A stretch of 64,000 bases of DNA from Prochlorococcus sp. AG-347-J14 (GTDB lineage: Bacteria > Cyanobacteriota > Cyanobacteriia > PCC-6307 > Cyanobiaceae), in NCBI GenBank assembly GCA_003281505.1, contig QCBU01000004.1, positions 1 through 64,000 of the forward strand, written 5' to 3'. Made by a program: the position numbers and the translations under genes. The notes under the pieces are model-generated. The model saw only the letters and a program-made list of their open reading frames with translations. It made no database searches and was not told the DNA's origin. Positions 1 through 10,825 of this stretch are shown here, one piece after another. How positions within the stretch are numbered: the first letter of the stretch is position 1; each line of letters starts with the position of its first letter.

Positions 1-2
1 TT

Positions 3-1805
3 GGAGTAATTAGCGCATATACAACGAGTCTTCTATCATTGATATTTCCTGCAACTGGTTTTCCTTGTTTTTTTAATGAACCAGTTATGTTGTTAGGCTT
101 CATACTAATTGGACGTTTCTTAGAAGAAAGAGCAAGATATCAAACTGGTTCCTCCATTGGAGAATTATTAGATCTTCAACCTGAAATGGCAACTATCTTC
201 ACTGAAGACAATCAAATAAAGTCAATAAGAGTAAACTCTTTAAGACCTGATCAAGAGATTCAAGTTTTAGCAGGTGACAGAGTGCCTGCTGACTGCATTG
301 TTACTCAAGGTAATTCATATGTTGATGTTTCACATATCACTGGAGAATCCAAACCTATCGAGGTAAAAGAAGGTGAAAATCTATCTAGTGGGTCTTTAAA
401 TCTCAATTCAACACTTAGGCTTAAAGTACAAAAGGTCGGGGGAGATTCTTCTCTTGCAAAACTAGTAAATCTTATTGAATCTGTAAATGCTAGAAAACCT
501 CGCATACAAAGTATTGCTGATGAAATTGCAGGCAAATTTACTTACTTTGTTCTTATTTTTGCTACTTTAACTTTCTTCTTTTGGTGGAAGGCGGCAAGAA
601 ATATTTGGCCAGATTTACTAAGCCATAATAATCAATTCATCACTCACTCAAGCCATACACTTCATAGTTCGCTTGGCAGTAATGCTGAAAATTTTCTTAG
701 TTTAGCCATTCAATTGTCAATTGCAGTTTTAGTAATAGCTTGTCCTTGTGCATTAGGTTTAGCCACTCCAACTGTAATAACTGTCGCATCAGGTAAAGCA
801 GCAAAAAAAGGAGTTTTATTTAAAGGCGGGGACAAAATAGAGATGGCTTCAAAAATCAATCACATTATTTTTGACAAGACAGGTACTTTGACAAAAGGTA
901 AGCCTTTCATTATTGATTATAAGACTAATGATGATCATTCATTTTTATTAAAAATTGCTGCCAGTTTAGAAAAGGAAAGCAGACATCCGATCGCAGATGC
1001 CTTAATTCAAGAGGCAAATAAACAAAATTTAAGTCTATTTCCAATAAAAAAAATTTTCACTCATTCAGGTCGAGGTATTTCTGGAGAATTAGAATCAATT
1101 GATGGACTTATTAATATTGGAAATATTGAATGGCTACTAAGTCAAGGAATAATTATTGATAGTGATGCAAAAAAAGTCATTGAAAATGAAGAGACAAAAA
1201 CGAATACTATTATTGGAGTAAGTATCAAAGATAATCTATTAGGCTTTATTTTCCTAGGAGATTCACTAAGAGATGATTCAATTGAAACAGTTCAAAATTT
1301 AAGAGAAAATAAATTTAAAGTAAATATTTTAAGTGGAGATAGGAAACAAACAGTTTTAGCTTTAGCAAAAAAACTTGGTTGTAAAGAAACAGAAGTAAAA
1401 TGGGATCTTCTTCCAGAAATGAAGCTAAAGACTATAGAAAATTTAAAAATTAATAATAAAGTAGCAATGATAGGTGATGGTATTAATGATGTCCCAGCCT
1501 TAGCATCTTCAGACCTAGGAATTGCGGTGGGATCGGGGACTCAAATAGCAAAGGCAAATGCAGATGTAGTATTGATGGGAGATAAACTTAATGGATTACC
1601 CTACGCCTTAAAGCTTGCAAAAAAAACTTTAAGAAAAATAAAGCAAAATCTTACATGGGCCTTTGGTTATAACTTATTAGCTATACCTTTAGCAGCAGGC
1701 ATTTTGTTCCCTAAATACGGTATTCTTCTCACTCCCTCAATAGCAGCATTATTGATGGCTATTAGCTCTATTACAGTTGTAATTAATGCTTTATCTTTGG
1801 ATTAA
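3..1805 (+). CDS. Heavy-metal (copper-type) P1B ATPase, 5' end truncated by window edge
   Basis: Frame is open from base 3. CPCALGLATP, DKTGTLTKG, HPIADA and GDGINDVPAL motifs. Confidence 0.93.
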   Translation, partial: GVISAYTTSLLSLIFPATGFPCFFNEPVMLLGFILIGRFLEERARYQTGSSIGELLDLQPEMATIFTEDNQIKSIRVNSLRPDQEIQVLAGDRVPADCIVTQGNSYVDVSHITGESKPIEVKEGENLSSGSLNLNSTLRLKVQKVGGDSSLAKLVNLIESVNARKPRIQSIADEIAGKFTYFVLIFATLTFFFWWKAARNIWPDLLSHNNQFITHSSHTLHSSLGSNAENFLSLAIQLSIAVLVIACPCALGLATPTVITVASGKAAKKGVLFKGGDKIEMASKINHIIFDKTGTLTKGKPFIIDYKTNDDHSFLLKIAASLEKESRHPIADALIQEANKQNLSLFPIKKIFTHSGRGISGELESIDGLINIGNIEWLLSQGIIIDSDAKKVIENEETKTNTIIGVSIKDNLLGFIFLGDSLRDDSIETVQNLRENKFKVNILSGDRKQTVLALAKKLGCKETEVKWDLLPEMKLKTIENLKINNKVAMIGDGINDVPALASSDLGIAVGSGTQIAKANADVVLMGDKLNGLPYALKLAKKTLRKIKQNLTWAFGYNLLAIPLAAGILFPKYGILLTPSIAALLMAISSITVVINALSLD

Positions 1806-2444
1806 ATGAAAGGAAAATTTATCGTTATTGAGGGTATTGATGGATGTGGTAAAACTACCCAAATAGATGAACTATCTAAATGGCTACCTAATAGTGGTCT
1901 AATAAAGAAAGGATCTAAATTAATCACAACTAGAGAGCCTGGAGGAAGTCTTTTAGGAAAAAAACTAAGAGGGCTGATTCTTGATAATAATGAGAATAAC
2001 AAGCCTTCATCTCTTGCGGAATTATTACTTTATTCAGCGGATAGAGCTGAACACGTCTCCAAAATTATTTCACCTGCTTTAAATAACAATAATTGGGTAA
2101 TAAGTGATAGATTTTCAGATTCCACACTGGCTTATCAAGGTTATGGAAGAAATATAAATTTAGAAATAATTAAAAATATTGAATCTATTGTATGTCAAGG
2201 AGAATCTCCTGATCTCACTTTCTTCTTAGAAATTTCGCCAGAAGAAAGCATATTCCGAAGAAAAAATGAAATTCCAGACAGAATAGAATCAGAAGGTATT
2301 AGGTTTTTAGAAAAAGTAAACGAAGGCTTTAAACTAATTGCCAAACAAAAAAACTGGAAAGTAATATCTGCTTCACAAAATATTAAAACTATTTCTAATC
2401 AAATTAAAGAGACTTTGCTAAACAATTTCTCTAATAACAAATGA
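1806..2444 (+). CDS. tmk: Thymidylate kinase
   Basis: [19 protein letters not shown]-loop, [22 protein letters not shown]. Confidence 0.96.
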   Translation: MKGKFIVIEGIDGCGKTTQIDELSKWLPNSGLIKKGSKLITTREPGGSLLGKKLRGLILDNNENNKPSSLAELLLYSADRAEHVSKIISPALNNNNWVISDRFSDSTLAYQGYGRNINLEIIKNIESIVCQGESPDLTFFLEISPEESIFRRKNEIPDRIESEGIRFLEKVNEGFKLIAKQKNWKVISASQNIKTISNQIKETLLNNFSNNK

Positions 2445-3403
2445 TTGAGGTCAAAAAAAATAATTTTTCCTTTAATGAAGAAGTCAATACCTGTCTTAAC
2501 AACATAATTAAAAACCAATCATTTGCTAATGGTTATATATTTTATGGTGCTGAAGGACTAGGAAAAAGGCAAACCGCTCTTCAATTTATAAAAGAGATTT
2601 TCAAAAAGTCTTCACAAAGCGAAAATATTGAAGAAAAAATTACAAACAATAACCATCCTGATTTTTTAATTATTGAACCTGATTCTCTTTTGTCAACTAA
2701 AAGTTCAGGAATATCTGATATTAAAAAAACAACAAAAATTGGATCTGAGATTATTAAAATTTCTCAAATACGTAATATCAAAACTTTTCTTAGTCAAAAA
2801 TCAATAAACTCAGAAAAAAAAATTGTTTTAATTATTGATGCACACCTATTAAACGAAGCAGCCTCAAATTGCCTTTTAAAAACCTTAGAAGAACCTAGCA
2901 ACGGCATTTTTATTTTACTAACATCTAGATTAAACCTTTTATTAGATACGATCATCTCAAGATGTCAAATCGTAAGATTTCGATCTTTTTCTAATAAACA
3001 AATCAATTCAATTTTAGAAGAATTTTTAGATGCTTCTAAATTAAATATTAATAAAAATTTAAAATTAAAAGATTTAATCAACTCTGCAAATGGATCTCCA
3101 AATCAATTATTGAAAAATATTGAAATTTGGAATGATTTTTCAGATGAATTTATATGTAAATTGGATTCTCCAATAAAAAATAGTCTAGAAATATTAGAAA
3201 TATCTAAATCAATATCTGAAAAATTAGAAATAATTCAACAGATTTGTTTAGTAAATTTAATTCAAACTATTTGGTGGAGAAAAACAAAAAATATAGGTTT
3301 AGTTAAAAAACTTGAAAATTTAAAATACCTTTTAAGAAAAAACATTCAACCAAGGTTGGCATGGGAAATTACGTTTTTGAAGATTTCTATGGAAGATATA
3401 TGA
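2441..3403 (+). CDS. holB: DNA polymerase III delta' subunit
   Basis: [35 protein letters not shown]; overlaps tmk stop by 4 nt. Confidence 0.9.
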   Translation: MIEVKKNNFSFNEEVNTCLNNIIKNQSFANGYIFYGAEGLGKRQTALQFIKEIFKKSSQSENIEEKITNNNHPDFLIIEPDSLLSTKSSGISDIKKTTKIGSEIIKISQIRNIKTFLSQKSINSEKKIVLIIDAHLLNEAASNCLLKTLEEPSNGIFILLTSRLNLLLDTIISRCQIVRFRSFSNKQINSILEEFLDASKLNINKNLKLKDLINSANGSPNQLLKNIEIWNDFSDEFICKLDSPIKNSLEILEISKSISEKLEIIQQICLVNLIQTIWWRKTKNIGLVKKLENLKYLLRKNIQPRLAWEITFLKISMEDI

Positions 3404-3405
3404 GA

Positions 3406-4188
3406 TTAATCTACTGCAGTATTTATCAAGTCAGGATTTCTTGCATGAATAAACTCCTGCCTGGCAGATGCCACTTGAGATCCAATAGGTAACTCAAGAC
3501 AGTATCCCGCACCGTATACAGTTTTTATGTAAATAGGTTTTCTTGGATCGGGTTCAAGTTTGGTGCGTAAGTGTCTAATATGAACTCTTATTGTCTCTAT
3601 ATCATCATCAGGTTCATATCCCCATACTTCTTTAAGAATTAATGCTGGCGATACAGTTTGACCATGCCTCTGTAAAAGACAATGCAACAGTTCAAATTCA
3701 AGATGCGTTAGCCTGACAGGAGATTCAAACCATATAGCTTCAAATCTTTCCGGAACAAGGGTTAGAGGGCCATAATTGAGAATTTCTTGCTGGTTACTAG
3801 AATTTAATTGTGCTCTGTTGGTTCTTCTTAATAAAGCCTTTATACGTACATGTAATTCTTCTAGATCGAATGGTTTAGTAATGTAATCATCTGCTCCAGA
3901 ATTAAACCCAGTAACTTTATCTTTAAGACCACCTAATGCAGTTATCATCAAAATTGGTATATTTGATGTTCTTTCATCTCTTCTTAGTCGCTGGCATAAA
4001 GTTAATCCATCAACACTTGGAAGCATTAAGTCTAGGAGAATTAAATCTGGTGAATATTGAAGAGCTAATGCTTGTCCTTTAATTCCATCTTCAGCTTTTT
4101 GGACATCGAAACCAGAATGCTCTAAATGCCTAGCAACCAAATCACGCATATCACGATCATCTTCAATTAAAAGGATTGAAATTTTCAT
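3406..4188 (-). CDS. rpaA: OmpR-family response regulator, RpaA-type
   Basis: Receiver domain ([36 protein letters not shown]) plus winged-helix output domain ([30 protein letters not shown]). Confidence 0.88.
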   Translation of the reverse strand: MKISILLIEDDRDMRDLVARHLEHSGFDVQKAEDGIKGQALALQYSPDLILLDLMLPSVDGLTLCQRLRRDERTSNIPILMITALGGLKDKVTGFNSGADDYITKPFDLEELHVRIKALLRRTNRAQLNSSNQQEILNYGPLTLVPERFEAIWFESPVRLTHLEFELLHCLLQRHGQTVSPALILKEVWGYEPDDDIETIRVHIRHLRTKLEPDPRKPIYIKTVYGAGYCLELPIGSQVASARQEFIHARNPDLINTAVD

Positions 4189-4591
4189 ATCTATGAACTA
4201 TTAAATTAAAATTAAGTTTTAGTATTATGATTCTCTCAAGAATTTATAAAGATTGCTGAATTAGTGTAAACAATTTTATCAATTAGATTTATCAAATAAC
4301 TTTGTGATAGCAGGGGATTAGATAGAAATTACATATTTTTAAAATTTTTAAATTTTAGAATTTCTTTCGATTCTATTTACTTTTTCTTAATAAATAAAGG
4401 ATTAATAGAAAAAAATAATGGTTAAATCTTAAAGAATATCTAATTCAGATTGTCATTGTAAGGTTTACAAATATCAAATAAAGTGGGGATTTTCAGTTTT
4501 CAAATGGGGACTAACTTAGTTTATAGTTTTTAATTTTTCCAGAATGTTTAAACTAATAATTTTGTCTATATTAAAAAAAATTTAAGTATCT

Positions 4592-4951
4592 ATGAAAAAG
4601 AAGCCTATTACCTATTCAGATTTATCAAAAAAACAGCTAGAAAATCTTAAAGATTTCTACATTCAAAAAAAAGTTGAATCGATGAGTTTTAACGAACTTA
4701 AACAATATGTACTTGAAATTATTTCTCATCAGATAAACGATACTATTGGCAAAGAAGAGGAAATGGAAGCGTGGAGAGAAATGTCTGATTTTTTTGGGGA
4801 ACAATTTGAAATAATCATCTTAGAAATACAAGCAAAATACATTGAAGACAAAAACTTAATTGAAACAGAAATAGATTCTCAGGAACAAAGAATAAAATTA
4901 CTTGAAAGGAATAATTTCGATGAAGAGAAAAAAGATATGTGGGATGACTAA
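4592..4951 (+). CDS. Hypothetical acidic helical protein
   Basis: 119-aa ORF with ATG, isolated between two large intergenic regions; no recognised family. Confidence 0.7.
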   Translation: MKKKPITYSDLSKKQLENLKDFYIQKKVESMSFNELKQYVLEIISHQINDTIGKEEEMEAWREMSDFFGEQFEIIILEIQAKYIEDKNLIETEIDSQEQRIKLLERNNFDEEKKDMWDD

Positions 4952-5151
4952 AATTTTCTTCATGGTTAGTAATCTATACAATACAAAAAATATTTTTTAA
5001 AAACGTAAAAATTAATCTAAGAACTTATTTTTTTTCGCTTGTAAATGAATTTTAGTAGTTTTTCTAATTTCTGTTCTCAATTAAATATCAAATTGACTTG
5101 ATTATATCTTCAGCCGACAAATATTTGACAAAAAAGAGGTCAAAAAAAAAT

Positions 5152-5171
5152 AAAAAAAGTCCCCTTTTTTT
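5152..5171 (-). terminator. Candidate intrinsic terminator downstream of tRNA-Asn
   Basis: Perfect 8-bp inverted repeat AAAAAAAG-TCCC-CTTTTTTT, 35 nt downstream of the tRNA 3' end, with T-rich sequence following on the minus strand. Confidence 0.5.
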
Positions 5172-5206
5172 AGGATGACTTTGAATAACTTTTTAAAATT
5201 TATAAA

Positions 5207-5278
<72 letters not shown>

Positions 5279-5327
5279 ATATAAGATGAATTTAGCTCTT
5301 TCAAGTACCCTATGACAAGTACAAAGA

Positions 5328-6014
5328 TCAATTATATTGAAATTTTAATGGTTCCTGCCAGCCAGATAAAAAACCATTTTTCAACTCTGCTACTGCATCA
5401 GCATAAGTTAATTCTTCATAACGATGAGTAATCCACAAAGCTGATAAGGGTTTTTTAGGGTCACTTGTTAGATTTTTAATAGTTCGCAAAACTTTTAATT
5501 GGCTGGTTTGATCAAGTAACGCTGTAGGTTCATCTAAAAGAATAAAATTTCTATCACTAATAAGAGCGCAAGCAATAGATAAGCGTTGTTTTTGTCCACC
5601 GCTCAAAGTATGAATTGGCCTTTTTTCAAAACCAGTCATTCCTACCTGATCAAGCACATGTTCAATTTTTTTATTAATTTCATTTTGACATATATTTTGA
5701 TTAATATTAATCAGAAGTTCACTCCTACAATTTGGCATCAATATTTGATGATCAGGGTTTTGAAATACCATGCCAATATTTGCATTAGCATAAATTACAC
5801 CTTTTTTGGGTTTGATTATTCCATTAATTAATTTTAGAAGAGTACTTTTTCCGCTCCCATTTTCTCCTACGACCATCCAAAATCCGGGTTTTTTTATTGA
5901 GAAATTACATTTAAAAATTAAATTTTCTTTTTCTCCAGGATATGCAAAAGAAACATCTTTGAATTTAATATGAGGTATTTCATTTTCAAGGATATCTCGC
6001 ATAAATTCTATCAA
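5328..6014 (-). CDS. ABC transporter ATP-binding protein (ECF/CbiO-like)
   Basis: GENGSGKSTLLKLI, LSGGQKQRLSIACAL, ILLDEPTALLD. Confidence 0.88.
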   Translation of the reverse strand: MIEFMRDILENEIPHIKFKDVSFAYPGEKENLIFKCNFSIKKPGFWMVVGENGSGKSTLLKLINGIIKPKKGVIYANANIGMVFQNPDHQILMPNCRSELLININQNICQNEINKKIEHVLDQVGMTGFEKRPIHTLSGGQKQRLSIACALISDRNFILLDEPTALLDQTSQLKVLRTIKNLTSDPKKPLSALWITHRYEELTYADAVAELKNGFLSGWQEPLKFQYN

Positions 6015-6289
6015 TCTATATTTAGAGAAAATCCCGGTCTTTTAGCTCCTCCTGCTACCGAAGATTTTTCATATATCTGAACAGAAATTATTTCTTTAGC
6101 TCTTACAGCAATTAATTTATCTTGCACTTTGTCGCACCTTAATTCGATCAAATTTGAGGATTCTAAAGTTTCATTCATAGAATTTTTTATTTCATCATAA
6201 ATTCGTTTAACGTCATCAAATTCTTTCTTCTGAATTGAAAGTGGAAAAGGTGAATATCTCAGACTTAGTTCCAGCGAATACATAATCAT
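6011..6289 (-). CDS. UPF0367 family conserved cyanobacterial protein
   Basis: MYSLELSLRYSPFPLSIQKK...ISVQIYEKSSVAGGAKRPGFS matches the remembered family pattern. Confidence 0.8.
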   Translation of the reverse strand: MIMYSLELSLRYSPFPLSIQKKEFDDVKRIYDEIKNSMNETLESSNLIELRCDKVQDKLIAVRAKEIISVQIYEKSSVAGGAKRPGFSLNID

Positions 6290-6434
6290 TATAAAAACTA
6301 TCTCTTATAATAATAAATATTTTTACGCAGGAAGTTATTAAAATTAATTTCTTTTGAGAAAATTATATATAAGATCCTTAAATCCAATTATTATGGGTAT
6401 AGAGATTTTATTTTGCATTTAAAAAAATAATTTC

Positions 6435-7403
6435 ATGGAAATAGCAAATGATATAACTTCTCTAGTTGGAAATACCCCATTAGTAAAATTAAATCGTATC
6501 AGAAAGTATTTTGATTGTTATCCAGAGATAATAGCAAAACTAGAAAGTTTCAATCCATCAGCTTCCGTTAAGGATCGGATCGCTTACTCAATGTTATGTA
6601 AAGCTGAAGAAGAGGGATTGATAACACCAGATAAAACAACGTTAATTGAAGCAACAAGTGGAAATACTGGCATCGCATTAGCAATGGTTGCTGCAGCAAA
6701 AGGCTATAAATTGATATTAACTATGCCGGATACGATGAGTATTGAGAGAAGGGCCATGTTGAGAGCATATGGAGCTGAATTACAACTAACACCGGGTAAA
6801 GACGGAATGCGAGGAGCTTTAGATTTAGCTAATGAGTTGTCTTCAACCATTGCAAATAGCTATCAATTTAATCAGTTTGAAAACTTTGCTAATCCAGATA
6901 TTCATGAAAGAACTACGGCTCAAGAAATATGGTCCCAATCCAATAACAATTTAGATGGACTAGTTACAGGAGTAGGCACAGGAGGAACTATTACTGGTTG
7001 TGCACGTTTTTTGAAAAAAGTTAATCCAAATTGCAAAATTTATGCCGTAGAGCCCAAAAAAAGTGCTGTGATCTCCGGAGAAAAAGCAGGATCTCATTCG
7101 ATTCAAGGAATTGGCGCAGGTTTCTTACCAAAAGTTCTTAATACTAAATTAATTGATGAAATTATAAAAATAGATGACGATGAAGCATTTTATTATGGAC
7201 GTTTGTTAGCTAGATTGGAAGGCCTTTTATCTGGCATCAGCAGCGGTGCGGCTTTAGCAGCAACTATAAAAATTGGCAAAAGAAAAGAACTAATCAATAA
7301 AAGATTGATAGTTATTCTTCCAAGTTTTGGAGAAAGATATTTATCAACAGCAATGTTTGAATCTAATACTTCAATTCAAGCAAGAGAAGATGGTTATCTT
7401 TAA
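6435..7403 (+). CDS. cysK: Cysteine synthase (O-acetylserine sulfhydrylase)
   Basis: SLVGNTPLVKLNRI, NPSASVKDRIAYSM, EATSGNTGIALAMVAA, GVGTGGTITG. Confidence 0.93.
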   Translation: MEIANDITSLVGNTPLVKLNRIRKYFDCYPEIIAKLESFNPSASVKDRIAYSMLCKAEEEGLITPDKTTLIEATSGNTGIALAMVAAAKGYKLILTMPDTMSIERRAMLRAYGAELQLTPGKDGMRGALDLANELSSTIANSYQFNQFENFANPDIHERTTAQEIWSQSNNNLDGLVTGVGTGGTITGCARFLKKVNPNCKIYAVEPKKSAVISGEKAGSHSIQGIGAGFLPKVLNTKLIDEIIKIDDDEAFYYGRLLARLEGLLSGISSGAALAATIKIGKRKELINKRLIVILPSFGERYLSTAMFESNTSIQAREDGYL

Positions 7404-7419
7404 TGAATAATTTATAAAA

Positions 7420-8097
7420 ATGGAAAAAAATTTATATGAAGAATTAGGTCTCAAACAAAATGCAACCCGAAGTGAAATTAAATCTTCGTATCGCTCTTTA
7501 GTTAAGCAACATCATCCAGATGCAGGCGGCAAGAAAGAACGATTTCTTGCAATTCAAAATGCCTGGGAAACTCTAAATGATCCTATCAAAAAGAAACAAT
7601 ACGATAGCAGTTTTTCCTTTTCCAGCTCATCATTTGATTCATTAAATGAAAATTGGGAAGCGAAATTTAATTCAAAAAAACATAATTCTACAATTAAGGA
7701 CAAAGAAGTTGAAACATGGATTAAAGAAATTTATAGTCCGATAAATAGATTAATTAGTCAAATCATTAAACCTTTGAATAACGAAATCAAAGAACTTTCA
7801 GCGGATCCATATGATGACGAACTAATGGAAAATTTTTGCAGTTATATTGTTCTTTCACAAAAGAAAATAGAAAAAGTTGAAAAAATTTATAACAAAAAAA
7901 TAGTTCCAAAGTCTATTTCAGCTTTAGGCCTCGATCTTTATCATTGTTTTTCACAAGTTAAAGATGCTCTATTAGAATTTGATAGATATACACAAGGATA
8001 CGTAGATAATTACTTATTTGATGGCAAAGAAATGATCAAAGAAGCAAAAAGAATACAATCAAAGATGTCTATAGAGAAAAAAAATAAAAACTTTTAG
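7420..8097 (+). CDS. J-domain (DnaJ-like) protein
   Basis: N-terminal J domain: YEELGLKQNATRSEIKSSYRSLVKQHHPDAGG (HPD present). Confidence 0.9.
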   Translation: MEKNLYEELGLKQNATRSEIKSSYRSLVKQHHPDAGGKKERFLAIQNAWETLNDPIKKKQYDSSFSFSSSSFDSLNENWEAKFNSKKHNSTIKDKEVETWIKEIYSPINRLISQIIKPLNNEIKELSADPYDDELMENFCSYIVLSQKKIEKVEKIYNKKIVPKSISALGLDLYHCFSQVKDALLEFDRYTQGYVDNYLFDGKEMIKEAKRIQSKMSIEKKNKNF

Positions 8098-8108
8098 ATA
8101 CCACGATT

Positions 8109-8345
8109 TTATTGATTATATTCTTTAAGTTGATCTAATTTCAACCAAACATCTGGAACAGGTCTGCGCCATCTAACCTGAGCATATTCGTCTTTGACTA
8201 AAAGAATCTCTCCAGGACCTTCAAAGACATAATTAGGTAGATCATCATCACTGGCTAGCGCTTCGATACTTTTTATATAATTTTCTCTATCGACAAAAAC
8301 TAAACTTCCTTTCTTGAGAGGTTTCTTGGGAATTGAATCTGTCAT
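8109..8345 (-). CDS. ndhO: NAD(P)H-quinone oxidoreductase subunit O
   Basis: KKGSLVFVDRENYIKSIEALASDDDLPNYVFEGPGEILLVKDEYAQVRWRRPVPDVWLK. Confidence 0.92.
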   Translation of the reverse strand: MTDSIPKKPLKKGSLVFVDRENYIKSIEALASDDDLPNYVFEGPGEILLVKDEYAQVRWRRPVPDVWLKLDQLKEYNQ

Positions 8346-8481
8346 AATAAATTCAAGGAAGTTATTTGAAAACTATTATACAAAAACTTGTTTGTAAACT
8401 ATTGAAAAAAATTTATACGGGAATAATAATTACAAACTTCTAAAAAATTTAATAGCCTTAAATAATAAACATTTATAAGAT

Positions 8482-9408
8482 ATGCGTCTTTTATTACTTG
8501 GCTGCACTGGATTTGTTGGTAAAGAATTAGTACCAACACTACTCAATGAAAATCACGAAATATACATTGTAAGTAGAAAACCCATTAGTAAATTAAAGCT
8601 TGATTTAGATTTCAATAAGTTTAAATTTTTTCAAATAGATTTATCAAAGGAAAAAAACTGGAATAACGAAAATCTTCTAAATATTTTAAGAGATACAGAT
8701 GGAATTATTAACTTGATGGGAGAACCCATAGCAGAAAAAAAATGGACTTCTGAACAAAAACAGGAGATTGAAAATAGTCGTATTAACACCACGAAATTTA
8801 TGATGAAGACCCTTAAAAATTTAAAAATAAACCCAAAAGTTATTATAAATGGATCAGCAATAGGTTATTACGGTACAAGTTTGTCTTGTGAATTCACTGA
8901 AAATAGTCCTGGAGGAAAAGACTTTTTATCTAATCTTTGCAAAAAATGGGAAGCAGTCGCCGCTGAAAAACCATTTTTCTCAAGGTTAGTTATTTTTAGA
9001 ATTGGAATTGTTCTAGAGAAAGACGGAGGAGCATTAGGAAAAATGCTCCCTATATTTAAAGTTGGATTAGGTGGACCAATTGGAGATGGTAAGCAATGGA
9101 TGAGTTGGATTCATAGATCTGATTTATGTGCATTAATTATTCAAGCATTAGTTGATAAAAAGTATTCGGGAGTATTTAATGCTGTTGCACCAAATCCAGT
9201 ATTAATGAGAGAATTTTCTCAGACTTTAGGCAAATGTCTGAATAGACCTAATTTACTTCCAGTGCCAGGAGCGGTTTTAAGAATATTGTTAGGAGATGGA
9301 GCTAAAGTCGTTTTAGAAGGACAAAAAGTAATTAGCAATAAAATCAAAAATTATAATTTTAAATATCCTCTTCTTGAGAAAGCAATTTACGCCTCCACCA
9401 AGAATTAA
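8482..9408 (+). CDS. TIGR01777-type NAD-dependent epimerase (SDR39U1-like)
   Basis: LLLGCTGFVGKELV, GSAIGYYGTS, WMSWIHRSDLCALI, GVFNAVAPNPV. Confidence 0.9.
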   Translation: MRLLLLGCTGFVGKELVPTLLNENHEIYIVSRKPISKLKLDLDFNKFKFFQIDLSKEKNWNNENLLNILRDTDGIINLMGEPIAEKKWTSEQKQEIENSRINTTKFMMKTLKNLKINPKVIINGSAIGYYGTSLSCEFTENSPGGKDFLSNLCKKWEAVAAEKPFFSRLVIFRIGIVLEKDGGALGKMLPIFKVGLGGPIGDGKQWMSWIHRSDLCALIIQALVDKKYSGVFNAVAPNPVLMREFSQTLGKCLNRPNLLPVPGAVLRILLGDGAKVVLEGQKVISNKIKNYNFKYPLLEKAIYASTKN

Positions 9409-9628
9409 TACCGTTTACTAAAGCACCGACAATAAGAATAGTTATCAATGGAACTATAAGAGGATTCCAAACTATCTGAATAAAATTAATAAAAATAAAT
9501 ATCCCATTAAACTGCATGATGATTGCAAAAATAAAAAATATTGCAAAAAAAATGACTATAAATAAATTTATTAATAACAAATTATCGATAATTTGTTTTA
9601 ACTTATTTTGATTATTCTCCTTAGTCAT
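9359..9628 (-). CDS. Small hypothetical membrane protein
   Basis: 89 aa, two hydrophobic segments; convergent 50-bp overlap with the upstream-listed CDS. Confidence 0.65.
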   Translation of the reverse strand: MTKENNQNKLKQIIDNLLLINLFIVIFFAIFFIFAIIMQFNGIFIFINFIQIVWNPLIVPLITILIVGALVNGINSWWRRKLLSQEEDI

Positions 9629-10824
9629 TTTTTATAACAATATTCATATCATCAACCATTTTAAGACAAGCTTTGTTTTCACCCATTCTTTTTTTAGCAT
9701 TTTCATTACATGAGATCATAAACTTCTTATTTAGCTGTATAAGGTATATTATTTTTATGATCAATTTAATTGTCTGATTGATTTGATCATTTTTGTCTTT
9801 AAAATTACTGGCACAAAAAACATATTTTCCAAGCAAACGTCTTTGCGCTTCTGCAAAAGTTTTTGTAAATTGTGGACCTTTACCTTCAATCTGAATAACC
9901 GGTTTTCCTAATCCAATCGCTTGCTCTGCTGCTGTTCCTGCCATGCTAATGCAGCATCTACTTTTCAATAATATTTTGTCAAAATTATTCCAATATATAT
10001 TCACTTCTAAAAATTTATATTGGAATTTCAAGAGATTATTATCTTTTATATTGTCTATTTTTAACCATCCTCTTTTTTTAAATATCTCCTTTATATTTGA
10101 TGAAGATAGAGCATTAACTATTGCAAAATTAAACTGAATTTTTTGAAAATATCTTAAATCTGACATTGCCTCTAATAACTCTAAAATCAAAACAAAATTA
10201 TCTAAAATCTCAGGGAATCTACTTCCTGGAAATAATCCAATACTAAATTCATCTTTATTTAATTCTTTATTTCTAGGAAAAAACTTATCCATAAATGGGT
10301 TACCTAAAAAAGACACTTTCTTTTTTAATTGCAATGTTAAATCATTAGCTGTAAGGCAATCTCTCGTATATATTTTTTTTGCTTTTTGTGAGAGCAAGAA
10401 AAATTTAGAAGGCCATGGTAACCTCAACTTCCCTTCATAATGGCTGGAATAAGCAACTAGATATGTAAAAAAATCTTTCTTACAAACCCATGCAAAAAAA
10501 ACTGGCACAATATCTCCAACTACAAAAAAATAATCATATTTTTTTCTTATTTTAAAAGTTAAATATAATCTTTTTAGAAGATAAAATATTTCACCTTCTA
10601 ATATCTCAGTAAATCTTCCCTTAAAAGAATTATAACCAATTCCTCCAGTTCTAAATTCCTTAGTTTTACCGATAATCTTAATTTTTTCTTTTTCGTAATG
10701 ATTTCCCATACCAACAATTGGCAAAGCATGAACAGAATAGCCACTTTTTTACGAATTGTTTAGCTATTAGACTACCAGAAAGATCTTCTCCATGCCCATT
10801 ACTTAAAATTAAAATCTTAAACAA
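9621..10824 (-). pseudogene. LpxB-like glycosyltransferase (lipid-A-disaccharide synthase-related family), frameshifted near the N-terminus
   Basis: ORF 9621..10724 gives the main body. The N-terminus FKILILSNGHGEDLSGSLIAKQFVKK is encoded in another frame from TTG at 10824; frames meet at the A6 tract 10745..10750 (minus strand), before GYSVHALPIVGMG. Confidence 0.85.
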
Positions 10825-10825
10825 T

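Noticed and set aside
305-535. Minus-strand 76-aa ORF inside the P-type ATPase gene
   Set aside because: Antisense to a strongly conserved CDS; composition follows the sense codons.
10745-10750. Programmed -1 ribosomal frameshifting at A AAA AAG
   Set aside because: The heptamer is in the right register, but a -1 shift leads to VAILFMLC rather than the family frame GYSVHALPIVG.
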